The notes below the pieces were generated by a model. It saw only the letters and a program-made list of their open reading frames with translations. It had not been told where the DNA came from and ran no database searches. Below, piece by piece: positions 11,336-23,950 of a stretch of 64,000 nt of DNA. The stretch is from Bicyclus anynana (lineage: Eukaryota; Arthropoda; Insecta; Lepidoptera; Nymphalidae), in contig NC_069108.1 of assembly GCF_947172395.1 (NCBI RefSeq), forward strand, positions 4,723,068 through 4,787,067. Reading direction: 5' to 3'. Each line of letters opens with the position of its first letter. Positions within the stretch are counted from its first letter, which is position 1. Both the position numbers and the translations under genes were made by a program.

Positions 11336-11869
11336 TGATAAATATGTAGTTTAATTTATTGAAATTACACGTCAGGAAAGACTTGATTACTATGCAATAA
11401 AAAGGAGTTGATTAGAGAAAAATGTATAAAACCTCAACAAAGAGGCATTGGGTTCTATCCCCACTCATAGCACTATTTTACAGGGCTTTTACATTCTCAA
11501 AAGTCAGTCAAAAAAACATGGAAAACTGACAGACATAAACCACAGTTGGTTCTTATATTTTTAATGGAAAAAAGTGATCTAGAAACAATTAAAGTTAAGA
11601 TAGATACAAAATGTTAAATTTCAAGCAACACCTATAATTACATTTAGAGGTCAAAAAAAGAGCTTGAAAAAATTGTGGATTGGGATGGTGTTCCGATCGC
11701 TGTGTAGTCCTGCTAAACTGTCGGACTTCCTCTTTCACTGTTTTCATACACAGATACTCATGGATATTTAATTAGACAATATTAACACTAAAAAGAAACA
11801 AAAAGAAAAAAATATCAGTAGCAGGTAGCAAAAGACATTAATTGTTGTAAAAAAAATCTAAATTCATTT

Positions 11870-12145
11870 ATTTCAAGTAGGCTCAATTTGCAAGCACTTT
11901 TGACACGTCAGTTGACTATTTGTAAAGATTCTACCACCGGTTCGGAAGGCAGGTTCTGCTGAGAAGATACCGGCAAGAAACTCAACAGTTGCTCTTTTGA
12001 AATGAAAAAGTCATACAGTATTATAATTTACAATTGATAACAATTACAATTTCTTATAGTTTTACTTCCTGTGTGAAGGTGGAAGCTGATCCAATGGCCT
12101 CCAAGCACTTTTATCGTTAAGGAACTCATCAACATCAACCTCAAC
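11870..12145 (-). mobile_element. LINE 3' end, antisense
   Basis: Read on minus, it encodes the ending IDEFLNDK...LDQLPPSH seen at 39698-39907 and 49802-50125, followed by the conserved 3' UTR with CCGGTTCGGAAGGCAG (plus-strand wording TTCTACCACCGGTTCGGAAG). Heavily 5'-truncated, as usual for target-primed retrotransposition. Confidence 0.75.
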
Positions 12146-12395
12146 TAAGTAATAAAGTAGTACTCGTTGCTGCGATGTGACTTCATAATGTAGTATATCA
12201 TGATATTATATAGGTTGTTCTAAAAAATTATGAATGTAACTCGTGCTCATTAACTTGACACCTGGCTACCAAATACAAACTCAAAACAGGTGTCAAATTA
12301 ATCCGCACGAGCTGTTGTTTAATTAATTGAAAGTCTCTGCGGCAGGCGACGACGTCGCCTTCTGCAGTTGACTCTCGGCGGCGGTATGGTGGTAA

Positions 12396-12457
12396 GATAG
12401 TGAATCAGCCTGCTTGCTGGTCCAGATGTGCCCACATCTGCAGGCTGATTGACTATC
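12396..12457. repeat. Nested hairpin
   Basis: An outer 18-bp arm (12396-12413) pairs with 12440-12457 with one mismatch. An inner CAGATGTG (12423-12430) pairs with CACATCTG (12433-12440). Just upstream, an imperfect pair of CAGGTGTCAA-type arms lies at about 12243-12310. No terminal repeats or coding suggest a function. Confidence 0.75.
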
Positions 12458-13226
12458 TTTGACTTATGCTAGTTGACAAATACGAAATTGAGTTTCTATG
12501 TAGCAAATGTCATCCGGTGCCTACTGGTGGATATCATACAGTAAATAGATAAATTTCCCAATTGATTTGATGGTAATTTTAATAGGTTGATAATAAAGAA
12601 CAAAATAGTCAACAGGCCAGCTGGTTCCTTTCTCATAGTTGATGGGATGTGTGTGTGACTCTTAGTTAAGCATATCATCATTATCAGCAAATATCCTAGG
12701 AGATAGGATATGGAGTCTGCACCCACCACGCTAATCCAGTGCAGGTTGTCTGGTTAGCATATATCATGGATTATATCTAAAGGTTAGTTTCGTTCAATTT
12801 GTTTATTGTACTATACTTACTGGAGTTTGATGGTTATAATTTTATGTCAGCAGGCATCTATGTATGTGGAAAGAGTCACATAAAGGAAGTTTATAATATC
12901 AAATAGATTATAATGGAAATATTTTTTCTTTTAAAATGTGGCAACGGCCTTGGACTCCAGTATATTTGGTGACATTGTTGGATTCCTCTGAAGTATAGCT
13001 GTGTTGTTTGAGTTGATGTGAATGTGACATGGTGGAATTTTTGACATTTGTGGCATTGGACCGCCCACGCCACGCCTTTACCATGATGCCCAGGCATCAG
13101 GGTAATGGGGTCTAAGGTTGCTAAATCAGAATTTCAAAATATCTGGAAAAAAAATTCAATAAGTCAGGATTGGGGTTGTTGTTGGGAGAAATGAAATATT
13201 AATAAGAAAAATCATATTTTTTTCTT

Positions 13227-14020
13227 TCAAGATTGAAAGTCGAATGAATTTGTTAATTCTTCAGTTTGTTGTACAAAATCTGCATGTAGAATAAAATTTA
13301 CTTTGAGAACAGTATGTTCTTTAATAGACTCTTGAATTAAGAATATAATATAATTTTTTATAGAATTAATAAATGATTCGGATGGATTAAATGGTAAATC
13401 TGACGCATTATTAGTTTTATTATCTATTTTATAATATTCTTTTTCCAAAGCTGATTTAATGAAACATTTGATAAAAATGGATGCGATTTTAAATGATTAT
13501 TTTTATGTAAATTACTTTTTAGATGGCTAGCAAAATATTGTTTGTTAAAATGAGTTTGACAAAGATCACATTTTATTTCATTACCTTCTATTTGTTTATG
13601 TGAAAAAGTAGAGTTTTTATTTCGGGTGATGATGAGGTTGCATCAGCATATTTTTTAATTTTTTTGGAAGCGTTACTTGTTACAGAATCATTAAGTCTTT
13701 TTAGAGCGCCACCAGTTTGAATAGCTTGCTGCACTGGACTAGAACAAAAATGAAACCAAGTTAAAAAACAATACAAATAAAAATTCCAATCAAATAGAAT
13801 ATACTTCATAGTATTTTCAAAGTTTTCACATAATTCATACATTTCTTTGTCATATGTAGAATCCAAAAGGCAATTTTCAATGATTTCGTTGAGTTCTGAA
13901 TCATTCGATGAGTTGAAAAAAGTACTAACACAATCTTCGTTGAGTTTTTCATAGTTCTCACATTATTGATACAATTCATTTGTAATCGAGTCAAAGAACC
14001 CGCTACCACACACTTCACTT
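13227..14020 (-). pseudogene. Polinton/adintovirus-like polymerase N-terminal fragment, copy A
   Basis: Minus-strand frames broken by frameshifts contain a C2H2 finger (CDLCQTHFNKQYFASH pattern, about 13500-13580) followed by EHTVLKVNFILHADFVQQTE. In adintovirus- and Maverick-like protein-primed DNA polymerases an N-terminal zinc finger is followed by such an ALKVN-type segment (family knowledge, recalled). The conserved polymerase core is absent. Upstream the frame contains a repeated MYELCENFE-type motif. The assignment is tentative. Confidence 0.4.
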
Positions 14021-14309
14021 GTATTTTCTATTTTAACAGGTTGGTGACAAGCAGAGAATGACTAATACTATTAGAAAGTCAGAAAACTTGATGACATTAC
14101 TTTTAGGTTAGCAATATGTTTTTATATAGTCAAGCATAATAATTTTATTTATACTCACTACTTTAATAATGTATCTATCATAGCAAGGATAGTCCATATG
14201 ACATTATTTTTAAAAGAATGCTTTATTAATTATTAAACGAGAATCTATTCAACCATCTTTTTCAGCTATTTGCTTTGTAATATAAATTAAATCATTTACG
14301 TTACTGAGA

Positions 14310-14356
14310 AATCTATTTGTTATATTATTAAATATTAATAATATAACAAATAGATT
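14310..14356. repeat. Palindrome present in copy A only
   Basis: The 20-bp arms 14310-14329 and 14337-14356 are exact reverse complements. At the homologous place in unit B (about 20150-20185) the left arm and the centre are present but the right arm is missing, and the sequence passes straight to TTACTTTGACG. Confidence 0.9.
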
Positions 14357-14538
14357 ACTTTGACGTTTGCATTTTTCCAATGCGTTGAAGGGGGGATTTT
14401 TGAGATTGTTTTTACATCATACAACTCTATTTTGATCAGATAAGGTGCTTTCGCTCCATTTTGTTTGTTGAAGTTGAAGTCTTGGCTGCTTAGAGTCGAG
14501 TCAGGTCTCACGGTGAAGTCGCTGCTAGTGAAAGTCTT

Positions 14539-14721
14539 CTATCTTCTTACAAGATGTCCCTTGGGAGAGCCAGTAGATCGGACGTGCGCGCGTTTGACGG
14601 CGCTATCCCAAGTGTGAATGTTGTGCCGATTTCTTTTTGCGCGGACTCGAATAGCCTGCTTCACTACGAGTATTACCGAGTCTAGGTCCTCGATATGAAG
14701 GTCTCTGGCGTTAGACTGCAC
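14539..14721 (-). pseudogene. LINE RT tail fragment, copy A
   Basis: The minus-strand frame contains ARDLHIEDLDSVI, comparable to the Jockey-type RT C-terminal segment found at 43400-43450 (there in another frame). Short and isolated. The same piece is in unit B at 20330-20542. Confidence 0.4.
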
Positions 14722-16320
14722 TGACGCGAGGATCTTTTAATGTTTTAAAATTGATTTGCATCATAAATCTCAATCCGTATTACTTTGAAGCCGGTAGAGA
14801 CTGATTTATAAAAACTTAGTAACTTTATATTTACATCTTCACTGTCTTGTCTTGTCTATCTTCGCAGGGCTATGGTTTGCTCCTGATACTGATATGGTCT
14901 CTCCGGCGAGAATTTGTTTTTTTTTCACGTGCGCTACTTACTTCTTAATATTTTGTATTCGAAGTCTGTCTTTTTGCAATGCGTGTTTCACTACCAAGTT
15001 AAGAGCTAAGGCTTTGAACATAGCATTCAAAATACTTCTACATGTGGTTCTCCGCAACTCGCGGAGGGCTCCAGTTCAGGTAAACATTATCAGGTTAGTC
15101 CTTGGGGCACTCATTCGGAATCCAGGAAAAAAAAAACGTCGTCAAAAAAGGCACAATAACACAAGCACAAAAAAGCACGTTCACGCAAATCGAGGGTAAA
15201 TTGGATAAAACATGGCGGAATTTCATATATATTTTTGACATTACGACCACAGACACCGACCATAATGACCAACTTTTATAGTTGTCTTTGTCTCACGCAA
15301 ACAAAATACCATCCCGTTCTCGCAGGAATGTTTTGACAGTTTCGTATTGTCTTCGTATTAATTTTGTCCATTAAACACAGATTGATCAATAATAATATAC
15401 AGATGGAACGTACGAAACACGACGCTGTCGTACGTGTCACAAATATGTTGTTCAAAAACGAATCTTGTCAGTACAATACGTCTCATCAGTAATTTTCAAT
15501 ATTATTCGATAGAAATGGCGTCTTATGTTTTTAAATATTCTAAAAACTGTTCTCAAAAACTAAAGAAATAAGATGGAGTATTTTTTATTAGTTATTTTAA
15601 TGAATAATATATTAATTTACGTAATTTTTGTTAGTGTTAAATTTTGAAATACAAATTATGAAAAAAGTTTGCATATGCGGATGTCAAGGAGACGCGTGAC
15701 TTTTGTTTTTTTTTAATGGGTTACACCGGCTTCAGCACACAGTTTGTAAATACTCTCTGGTTACTCTGTGCCATTAAAGTGAATTTTCGTGTGTTGTGTG
15801 TTACTAATAGTATTATAATGGGGGAGTTCACCTTTACCGAAAACTAACATTTTTATCCACAAACTCGTGCGGAGATCGCTCATATCAATTTTCTCTATTA
15901 ATAATTTTCTCTATTCTTTGCATATTATTAAATAAATTTCAAAATATTATTTAGATCCTATATTAATGAGTGGGTTTCGAAGCAAACAGCGTCGCAAACA
16001 TGAGAGCGGTGCAGCAAAGCAAGGTTACGAATTAATAAAAAACCAATACCTATTTTAACGATCAAATTTTAGGATATGGTGGGTTGATCCTAAATGAAAC
16101 TCGTACTGTTGTTGTTCACTCTTGTATTGAAATTAATCTTAAATGATATTACACTGAAGTTAATGTACAAGTAGCGCTTAACACAACGATATGCGTTGAT
16201 ATGAAGTACATGAGTTTCTTACGAGTATTGTGGTACGACAGGGCAGATACGTGTCGTATCGCTCGCGGTAAGGGTCGTACGAACACACGATGCCAATACA
16301 TTGCTTGCATTACACTTGAT
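14722..16320. other. Unclassified middle of unit A
   Basis: Frames at 14852-15199 and their unit B copies are flanked by splice-like sites (TTCGCAG at 14866, CAG/GTAAAC at 15078) but match no family I recognise. A repeated part (about 15400-15760) contains a minus-free short frame starting MKKVCICGCQGDA, which could be a decayed zinc-binding N-terminus. No function is offered. Confidence 0.35.
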
Positions 16321-16329
16321 TATTGATGT

Positions 16330-17640
16330 CCTCCTTAACGTATCCGTCAATGGCGACATCTTGGCTTCAAAGTTTTATTCTATTAGATATGTTACGTGCT
16401 TACAAAATCATTGAAAAGAGAGATCCGAATTTAGCTACTCCACTGAGCGCACATATGCACAATGGACATGTCCCAATTTTGTATGGAGGCTGGGCCTTTA
16501 TTTAGAGTGGTTACGCCACCATTCCATTGGGCAGTTCCACGATCCATCGTTAAGGAATACTGGTAATATATCTTCGTTGAGGTATGTGGTTATTTTGTTT
16601 ATAACGTTGGACAGAGGCTACGCTTATAAGCTTTGTACTAGCATTAAAAGAGTCCATGGGGAGAAATTGTCATGTTGTGTGGATGGTTCTGCATTAACTG
16701 CATTAAATTGATATTCCTGTTATATTGCATCCACAAGCATATCTTGATTAATCATTATTAGGCTTAGGCAATGGTTTGAAATATTTGTTATTTTCTCTTG
16801 CTTAGCAGTTTTAATGGCTCCTTCAATTCAGACTGATACTCAGCAGTCGCATTAGCTATTTGCCTCTTAAAATTAGGACTTCGTTCCATAGATGGAGATG
16901 GATCAATGTTCAAAAACGCCGACCGCAGTGCTTGCGGCAAAACAAAGTGCTCGGCGGTACCATTTGACGGCACTTGCAAAAGATATTGCGTTAAACACCT
17001 AATCTTAGACCCGCGAATAAAGAAATTTTTTGCCGCGAATAAAGAAATTGGGTTGCATTTTTTAAATTCGCGAATAATCAAACGCGAATGACGGAAGCGC
17101 GATTTGTGGATATGTGGTTATTTTGTTTATAGCTTTTGAGAGAGGTGTACCAGCATTCTGCTTTTCGTTTATGATATTTAAAAGAGTCCACGGGGAGAAC
17201 TTATAATTTTGTGTGGTTATGTTTGTGGATGATTCTTCATTGACTGCATTAAATTGATATTCCTGTGATATTGCATCCACACCTTTGCACCCTTTTTTCG
17301 TGTTCTTTACCTCGTTATTGTCTGTAAATATGGCCGCCTTGTACCTAGCGTCTAAAAAAGTACAAACCGAATAAGTGCCACTTCGTTCTATATTAGAAAA
17401 ACGGCTTACTAATCCTGTTCTTAATTTATCAATTATATCTGTAGCAGCCTCTGTAAATGGTTCAACAGCTTGTCACAACCAAATACAAGACAGCGCGTCA
17501 TGACAATTATTGAGCTTGTAGTCATGTAATTTTGCCCACTCATGGACGATGTCGACCAAAACCCTCCATCTTTTAACACAAACACCGACGCCTGTAAATG
17601 CAAACCAATTAAAAGGTCAGTGAAAGTGAAAATATGCACC
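16330..17640 (-). pseudogene. hAT transposase fragments
   Basis: Read on minus, 17640-17060 has the ZBED-type hAT pattern: a RFSNIERSGTYSVCTFLDARYK block near 17400-17330 and then FSPWTLLNIINEKQN near 17200. A second, partly overlapping copy of that region lies at 16780-16560 and runs on to a WWRNHS and KLGHVHCAYV type C-terminal dimerisation segment at about 16540-16440. Stops and frame changes abound. Between them (16788-17081) sits a minus frame with ATAEYQSELKEPLKLLSKRK whose family I could not settle. Confidence 0.55.
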
Positions 17641-17683
17641 TACAATGTAAGAACCTTAGCCGGTTCCCGAGGGCTTTGTGAAT

Positions 17684-17714
17684 AACTAAATTCCACGCGG
17701 ACGAAGTCACGGGC
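17684..17714 (+). mobile_element. Helitron-like 3' end remnant
   Basis: The word CACGCGGACGAAGTCACGGGC followed by GTCCACTAGTA is a mutated version of the hairpin-plus-CTAG end at 41381-41414. Only the terminal 30 bases are recognisable. Confidence 0.5.
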
Positions 17715-17889
17715 GTCCACTAGTAGTTTAGATAAATAACTAGTTATATTTTTCTCGTAAACGTAATGAAAAGTAGAGTGTTTAACACGGGTAAAATAAT
17801 CGATTCCACCCTCGGTTAACAATCTACTATTTTTGAAAAGTTTCCCGATGTTAGAGTAAAAACTAGCAAAACTTTCACCTTCGTCTTGA

Positions 17890-18450
17890 CGTCGATTATT
17901 GAATGTGTTTATTTCATTAAATAATCGTAGTAATTAATGCCTTGGCGTAAAATAATCGTTGAATGCTGAGAACTGTTGCCATAAATTACCTTCGTCTGAA
18001 AACATGGTGGTTGAATAAAACACTTATGTCCTTTTACCGGTGGAAGTTGAAGTATAACACCAAACAGCAATATATGCACCCCGCCGAATAATTTGTCGTT
18101 ATTTGTGTATTCTTGAAGACTCAGGTGTATTATTCGTAAATTTTCATATGATACCATAGAAATTTCGTCTATTATTAACCAGTGTATATTGCGCCATTTA
18201 CGTCTTTCAATCTAGCTTTTGTCCAGTAATTTTTTTGTACGTCATAGTATTTCCTTTTTCAATCGGGAGTGAGAATATTGAGTGCAAGGTTTTGCCAAAT
18301 ATTTGTCGTGCAGCTACTAATGTTAAAGATCCAACTTCAACGAATTTAGCTTTGAGCAATATGTCAAATGTTGGTACATAACACCGTTTGATATGTTCCA
18401 CGAGTAATTTCAAGTCGAAGGACTTTCCACTTCCTGCACCGCACCTGTAT
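17890..18450 (-). pseudogene. Helitron Pif1-like helicase fragment
   Basis: On minus, the Walker A loop AGSGKS is readable at about 18440-18420, next to a splice-like CAG/GTGCGG. It is followed by DLKLLVEHIKRCY, then GKTLHSIFSLPIEKGNTMTY (about 18290-18230), a Walker B-like region now mutated near 18190, and LFGGVHILLFG...LQLPPVKGH at about 18090-18020. This is the Pif1 helicase half of a Helitron RepHel protein, which unwinds DNA during rolling-circle transposition. The frame is broken between 18157 and 18207, and the D of the usual GDILQLPP motif is changed. Confidence 0.75.
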
Positions 18451-18511
18451 ATATTTTTTTCTGATTACTTTTTGTGGTAATTTTGTAGGGACATAACCCT
18501 TACTCTAACTA

Positions 18512-18560
18512 ACTCCTATGCAGAGCCCTTGGACTCCAAGGGCTTTGTATAGGAGATTAT
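18512..18560. repeat. Hairpin before unit B
   Basis: CTCCTATGCAGAGCCCTT pairs with AAGGGCTTTGTATAGGAG with two mismatches around GGACTCC. It sits a few bases before unit B begins. Confidence 0.75.
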
Positions 18561-19049
18561 TTATTGGTTATGGAGTGTTCACCCAACACGCTACTTGGCT
18601 GGTTAGCATATATCATTGGTTATATCTAAAATATGTTGCTTGTTTCGTTCAATTTGATGGTACTTACTATACTGGAGTTTGATGGTTATTAGTTTATGTC
18701 AGCAAGCATGTATGTATGTGGCAAGAGTTACAAAAAGGAAGTTTAAAATATCAAATAGATTATAATGGAAATATTTTTTCTTTTAAAATGTGGCAACAGC
18801 CTTGGACTCTAGTATATTTGGTGACATTGTTGTTGATGTGAATATGACTTGGTGGAATTTTTGACATCTGTGGCATTGGACCGCCCACGCCACGCCTTTA
18901 CCATGATGCCCAGGCATCAGGGTAAAGGGGGACTAAGGTTGCTAAATCAGAATTTCAAAATATCTGGAAAAAAAATTCAAAAAAGTCAGGATTGGGGTTG
19001 TTGTTGGGAGAAATAAAATATTAATAAGAAAAATCATATTTTTTTTTTT

Positions 19050-19860
19050 TCAAAATTGAAAATCGAATGAATTTGTTAATTCTTCAGTTTGTTGTACAAA
19101 ATCTGCATGTAGAATAAAATTTACTTTGAGAACAGTATGTTCTTTAATGGACTCTTGAATTAAGAATATAATATATTTTTTTATAGAATTAATAAATGAT
19201 TCGGATGGATTAAATGGTAAATCTGACGCATTATTAGTTTTATTATCTATTTTATAATATTCTTTTTCCAAAGCTGATTTAATGAAACATTTGATAAAAA
19301 TGGATGCGATTTTAAATGATTATTTTTATGTAAATTACTTTTTAGATGGCTAGCAAAATATTGTTTGTTAAAATGAGTTTGACAAAGATCACATTTTATT
19401 TTATTACCTTCTATTTGTTTATGTGAAAAAGTAGAGTTTTCATTTCAAGGGGTGATGATGAGGTTGCATCAGCATATTTTTTAATTTTTTTGGAAGCGTT
19501 ACTTGTTACAGAATCATTAAGGCTTTTTAGAGCGCCACCACTTTGAATAGCTTGCTGCACTGGACTAGAACAAAAATGAAACCAAGTTAAAAAACAATAC
19601 AAATAAAAATTCCAATCAAATAATATATTTATAAAAATACTTCTATCATAGTATTTTCAAAGTTTTCACATAATTCATACATTTCTTTGTCATATGTAGA
19701 ATCCAAAAGGCAATTTTCAATGATTTCGTCGAGTTCTGAATCATTCGATGAGTTGAAAAAAGTACTAACACAATCTTCGTTGAGTTTTTCATAGTTCTCA
19801 CATAATTGATACATTTAATTTTTAATCGAGTCAAAGAATCCGCTACCACACACTTCACTT
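19050..19860 (-). pseudogene. Polinton/adintovirus-like polymerase N-terminal fragment, copy B
   Basis: Same composition and breaks as copy A at 13227-14020: an EHTVLKVNFILHADF block at 19140-19090, zinc-finger region at about 19330-19400, and a repeated YQLCENYE / YELCENFE motif at about 19810-19660. Shared frame breaks imply the fragment was already dead before A and B split. Confidence 0.4.
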
Positions 19861-20329
19861 GTATTTTCCATTTTAACAGGTTGGTGACGAGCAGAGAATG
19901 ATTAATACTATTAGAAAGTCAGAAAACTTAATGACATTACATTGAGGTTAGCAATATGTTTTTATATAGTCAAGCATAATAATTTTATTTATACTTACTA
20001 CTTTAATAATGTATCTATCATAGCAAGGATAGTCCATATGACATTATTTTTAAAAGAATGCTTTATTAATTATTAAACGAGAATCTATTCAACCATCTTT
20101 TTCAGCTATTTGCTTTGTAATATAAATTAAATCATTTACGTTACTGAGAAATCTATTTGTTATATTATTAATATTTTACTTTGACGTTTGCATTTTTCCA
20201 ATGCTCTTATGGGGGGGATTTTTGAGATTGTTTTTACATCATACAACTCTATTTTGATCAGATAAGGTGCTTTCGCTCCATTTTGTTTGTTGAAGTTGAA
20301 GTCTTGGCTGCTTAGAGTCGAGTCAGGTC

Positions 20330-20542
20330 TCACGGTGAAGTCGCTGCTAGTGAAAGTCTTCTATCTTCTTCCAAGATGCCCCTTGGGAGAGCCGGAGAAC
20401 GGACGTGCGCGCGTTCGACGGCGCTATCCCAAGTGTGAATGTTGTGCCGATTCCTTTTTGCGCGGACTCGAATAGCCTGCTTCACTACGAGTATTACCGA
20501 GTCTAGGTCCTCGATATGAAGGTCTCTGACGATGGACTGCAC
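20330..20542 (-). pseudogene. LINE RT tail fragment, copy B
   Basis: Copy of the 14539-14721 fragment. The frame contains VRDLHIEDLDSVI. No other RT motif is present. Confidence 0.4.
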
Positions 20543-22189
20543 TGATACGAGGATCTTTCAATGTTTTAAAATTGATTTGCATCATAAATCTCAATCCGTA
20601 TTACTTTGAAGCCGGTAGAGACTGATTTATAAAAACTTAGTAACTTTATATTTACATCTTCACTGTCTTGTCTTGTCTATCTTCGCAGGGCTATGGTTTG
20701 CTCCTGATACTGATATGGTCTCTCCGGCGAGAATTTGTTTTTTTTTCACGTGCGCTACTTACTTCTTAATATTTTGTATTCGAAGTCTGTCTTTTTGCAA
20801 TGCGTGTTTCACTACCAAGTTAAGAGCTAAGGCTTTGAACATAGCATTCAAAATACTTCTACATGTGGTTCTCCGCAACTCGCGGAGGGCTCCAGTTCAG
20901 GTAAACATTATCAGGTTAGTCCTTGGGGCACTCATTCGGAATCCAGGAAAAAAAAACGTCTTCAAAAAAGGCACAATAACACAAGCACAAAAAAGCACGT
21001 TCACGCAAATCGAGGGTAAATTGGATAAAACATGGCGGAATTTCATATATATTTTTGACATTACGACCACAGACACCGACCATAATGACCAACTTTTATA
21101 GTTGTCTTTGTGTTACTTAAACAAAATACCATCCCGTTCTCGCAGAAATATTTTGACAGTTTTTTTTGTCTTCGTATTTATTTTCGTTTTTATTTATTTT
21201 CTCCATTAAACACAGATTAATCAATAATAATATACAGATGGAACGTACGAAACACGACGGTGTCGTACCCGTCACAAATATGTTGTTCAAAAACGAATGC
21301 GTTATCTTGTCAGTACGATACGAACCGTCGCGTCCGTAATTTTCAATATTATTCGATAGAAATGGCGTTTTATATTTTTAAATATTCTAAAAACTGTTCT
21401 CAAAAACTAAAAAAATAAGATGGAGTATTTTTTATTAGTTATGTTAATGAATAATATATTAATTTACGTAATTTTTGTTAGTGTTAAATTTTGAAATACA
21501 AATTATGAAAAAAGTTTGCATATGCGGATGTCAAGGAGACGCGTGACTTTTGTTTTTTTTTAATGGGTTACACCGGCTTCAGCACACAGTTTGTAAATAC
21601 TCTCTGGTTACTCTGTGCCATTAAAGTGAATTTTCGTGTGTTGTGTGTTACTAATAGTATTATAATGGGGGAGTTCACCTTTACCGAAAACTAACACTTT
21701 TATCCACAAACTCATGCGGAGCGATATCAAACCTCAGCCTCTATTCTTTGCATATTATTAAATAAATTTCAAAATATTATTTAGATCCTATATTAATGAG
21801 TGGGTTTCGAAGCAAACAGCGTCGCAAACATGACAGCGGTGCAGCAAAGCAAGGTTACGAATTAATAAAAAAACAATACCTATTTTCACGATCAAATTTT
21901 AGGATATGGTGGGTTGATCCTAAATGAAACTCGTACTGTTGTTGTTCACTCTTGTATTGAAATTAATCTTAAATGATATTACACTGAAGTTAATGTACAA
22001 GTAGCGCTTAACACAACGATATGCGTTGATATGAAGTACATGAGTTTCTTACGAGTATTGTGGTACGACAGGGCAGATACGTGTCGTATCGCTCGCGGTA
22101 AGGGTCGTACGAACACACGATGCCAATACACTGCTTGCATTACACTTGATTATTGATGTCCTCCTTAACGTATCCGTCAATGGCGACAC

Positions 22190-22820
22190 CTTGGCTTTAA
22201 AGATTTTATACTATTAGATATGTTACGTGCCTACAAAATCACTGAAAAGAGAGATCCGAATTTTGGTACTTCACTGAGCGCACATATGCACAATGGACAT
22301 GTCCCAATTTTGTATAGAGGCTGGGCCTTTATTCAAAGTGGTTACGTCACCATTCCATTGGGCAGTTCCACGATCCATCGTTATGGAATACTGGTAATAT
22401 ATCTTCGTTGAGGTATGTGGTTATTTTGTTTATAACGTTGGACAGAGGCTACGCTTATAAGCTTTGTACTAGCATTAAAAGAGTCCATGGGGAGAAATTG
22501 TCATGTTGTGTGGATGGTTCTGCATTAACTGCATTAAATTGATATTCCTGTGATATTGCATCCACAAGCATATCTTGATTAATCATTATTAGGCTTAGGC
22601 AATGGTTTGAAATATTTGTTATTTTCTCTTGCTTAGCAGTTTTAATGGCTCCTTCAATTCAGACTGATACTCAGCAGTCGCATTAGCTATTTGCCTCTTA
22701 AAATTAGGACTTCGTTCCATAGATGGAGATGGATCAATGTTCAAAAACACCGACCGCAGTGTTTGCGGCAAAACAAAGTGCTCGACCGTACCATTTGACG
22801 GCACTTGCAAAAGATATTGC
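22190..22820 (-). pseudogene. hAT transposase scraps, copy B
   Basis: Corresponds to 16330-16980 of unit A: the antisense of GHVPILYRGWAF-type frames is the hAT C-terminal WWRNHS region, followed by the FSPWTLL segment near 22490. The 22619-22822 minus frame holds the same unassigned ATAEYQSELKEPLK block. Confidence 0.45.
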
Positions 22821-23950
22821 ATTAAACACCTAGACCTAGACCCGCGAATAAAGAAATTTTTTGCCGCGAATAAAGAAATTGGGTTGCATTTTTTTGAGCA
22901 AACTCTTCGGCACTTACGTTGCCATGTAATGGTCGAAGTTCTCTTTGCCGCCTAATGAAGCACTCCTCAGAAGTTTCCTCTTCAAGTAGTAGTTCGTTTT
23001 CATCACGAAATGGTACATGACATACTAATAAGCTGTAGAAATGAGCTTCTTTGTCGCTATTCAATGTATAATATCGTGTGCGCAACACTGCAGACTTATT
23101 TCTTATACGCATCCGCGTATTATCTCTGAGTGGTATAAATTTAGCCGGCGTAACATCCTCACCCCTTGATTCTTTATCACCATCATCTTCGTTCCAGGAT
23201 GAATTAGATACCGTTTCAAACCGCACTGCAAATTCAGCGACACTTAAGTCTTCTAATTCGTTTGGGCGTAGTATATACCGGTCAAAAATATTGTTGTAAA
23301 TGGATGTATCATTGTCGAATCGTAGAAGACTGAAACGTTCATTTGGTTTACAACTGTTTATGAAGACTGTTTTTCGCGAAGATATTTTTAACGGTTTGCC
23401 GCGTGTGGTAAGAAGGTAAGGTGGCAAAGAAAAGCGTGTTTATCGATCGCCGTTTACTGTTCAACTGATTTAATATAAGTAAATATATTGGGTTAGTAAT
23501 GTGCTCTTGAGTGTTAGAATCGGCATGTGCGCGCCACATGTTATCTTACAATTTGGAACGTTTTAAACTTATGGATAATCTACGAACTAAATATGTATGT
23601 GGATACGCTAATAATGTTTATACAATAATATTTATATTGATAACGCTACAACGGTAAAAAAGAACACTGACAAGGCGTTGAGATAGAATGGCCATTGACA
23701 CCGCAAATAATTGATTCCATGTTCCATATAGGACCGCCCTGCCTCTTGACCTTCGCAACAGCTTCTCGTACAACTTCGCCTGTATCATGAGGCTCGCATT
23801 TACTTGCTTATTTAGCCACGTAATATGCAACTGCTATTACGGCTGCTAGCCGGTTACCACAAGGCTGCACATCAATTCCTTTCCATAAACTCAATAAAGT
23901 GGGATTGTAATTGTTCACCATACTTTCGTCTGCAGTACGTTTCAAACAAA

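Larger units (their letters stand above)
12708..17075. repeat. Large repeat unit A (about 4.37 kb)
   Basis: Unit A matches unit B at 18565-22898 almost base for base at an offset of about 5.82-5.86 kb, with scattered substitutions and small indels. It carries, on minus, a polymerase-like N-terminal fragment (about 13227-14020), a LINE tail (14539-14721), an unclassified middle (14852-16320) and hAT transposase scraps (16330-16790). Part of it (about 15400-15760) has a third copy at 41755-42110, so the unit is at least partly a dispersed element. Confidence 0.9.
18565..22898. repeat. Large repeat unit B (about 4.33 kb)
   Basis: Near-identical partner of unit A in the same orientation. The copies begin to match at a TATGGAGT...CACCCAACACGCT word and stop matching just after GGGTTGCATTTTTT (17065 in A, 22894 in B). 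Beyond that point B continues into Helitron sequence and A does not. Internal differences are small: a 14-bp deletion near 18825, the missing palindrome arm near 20180, and extra bases near 21160 and 19625. Confidence 0.9.
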
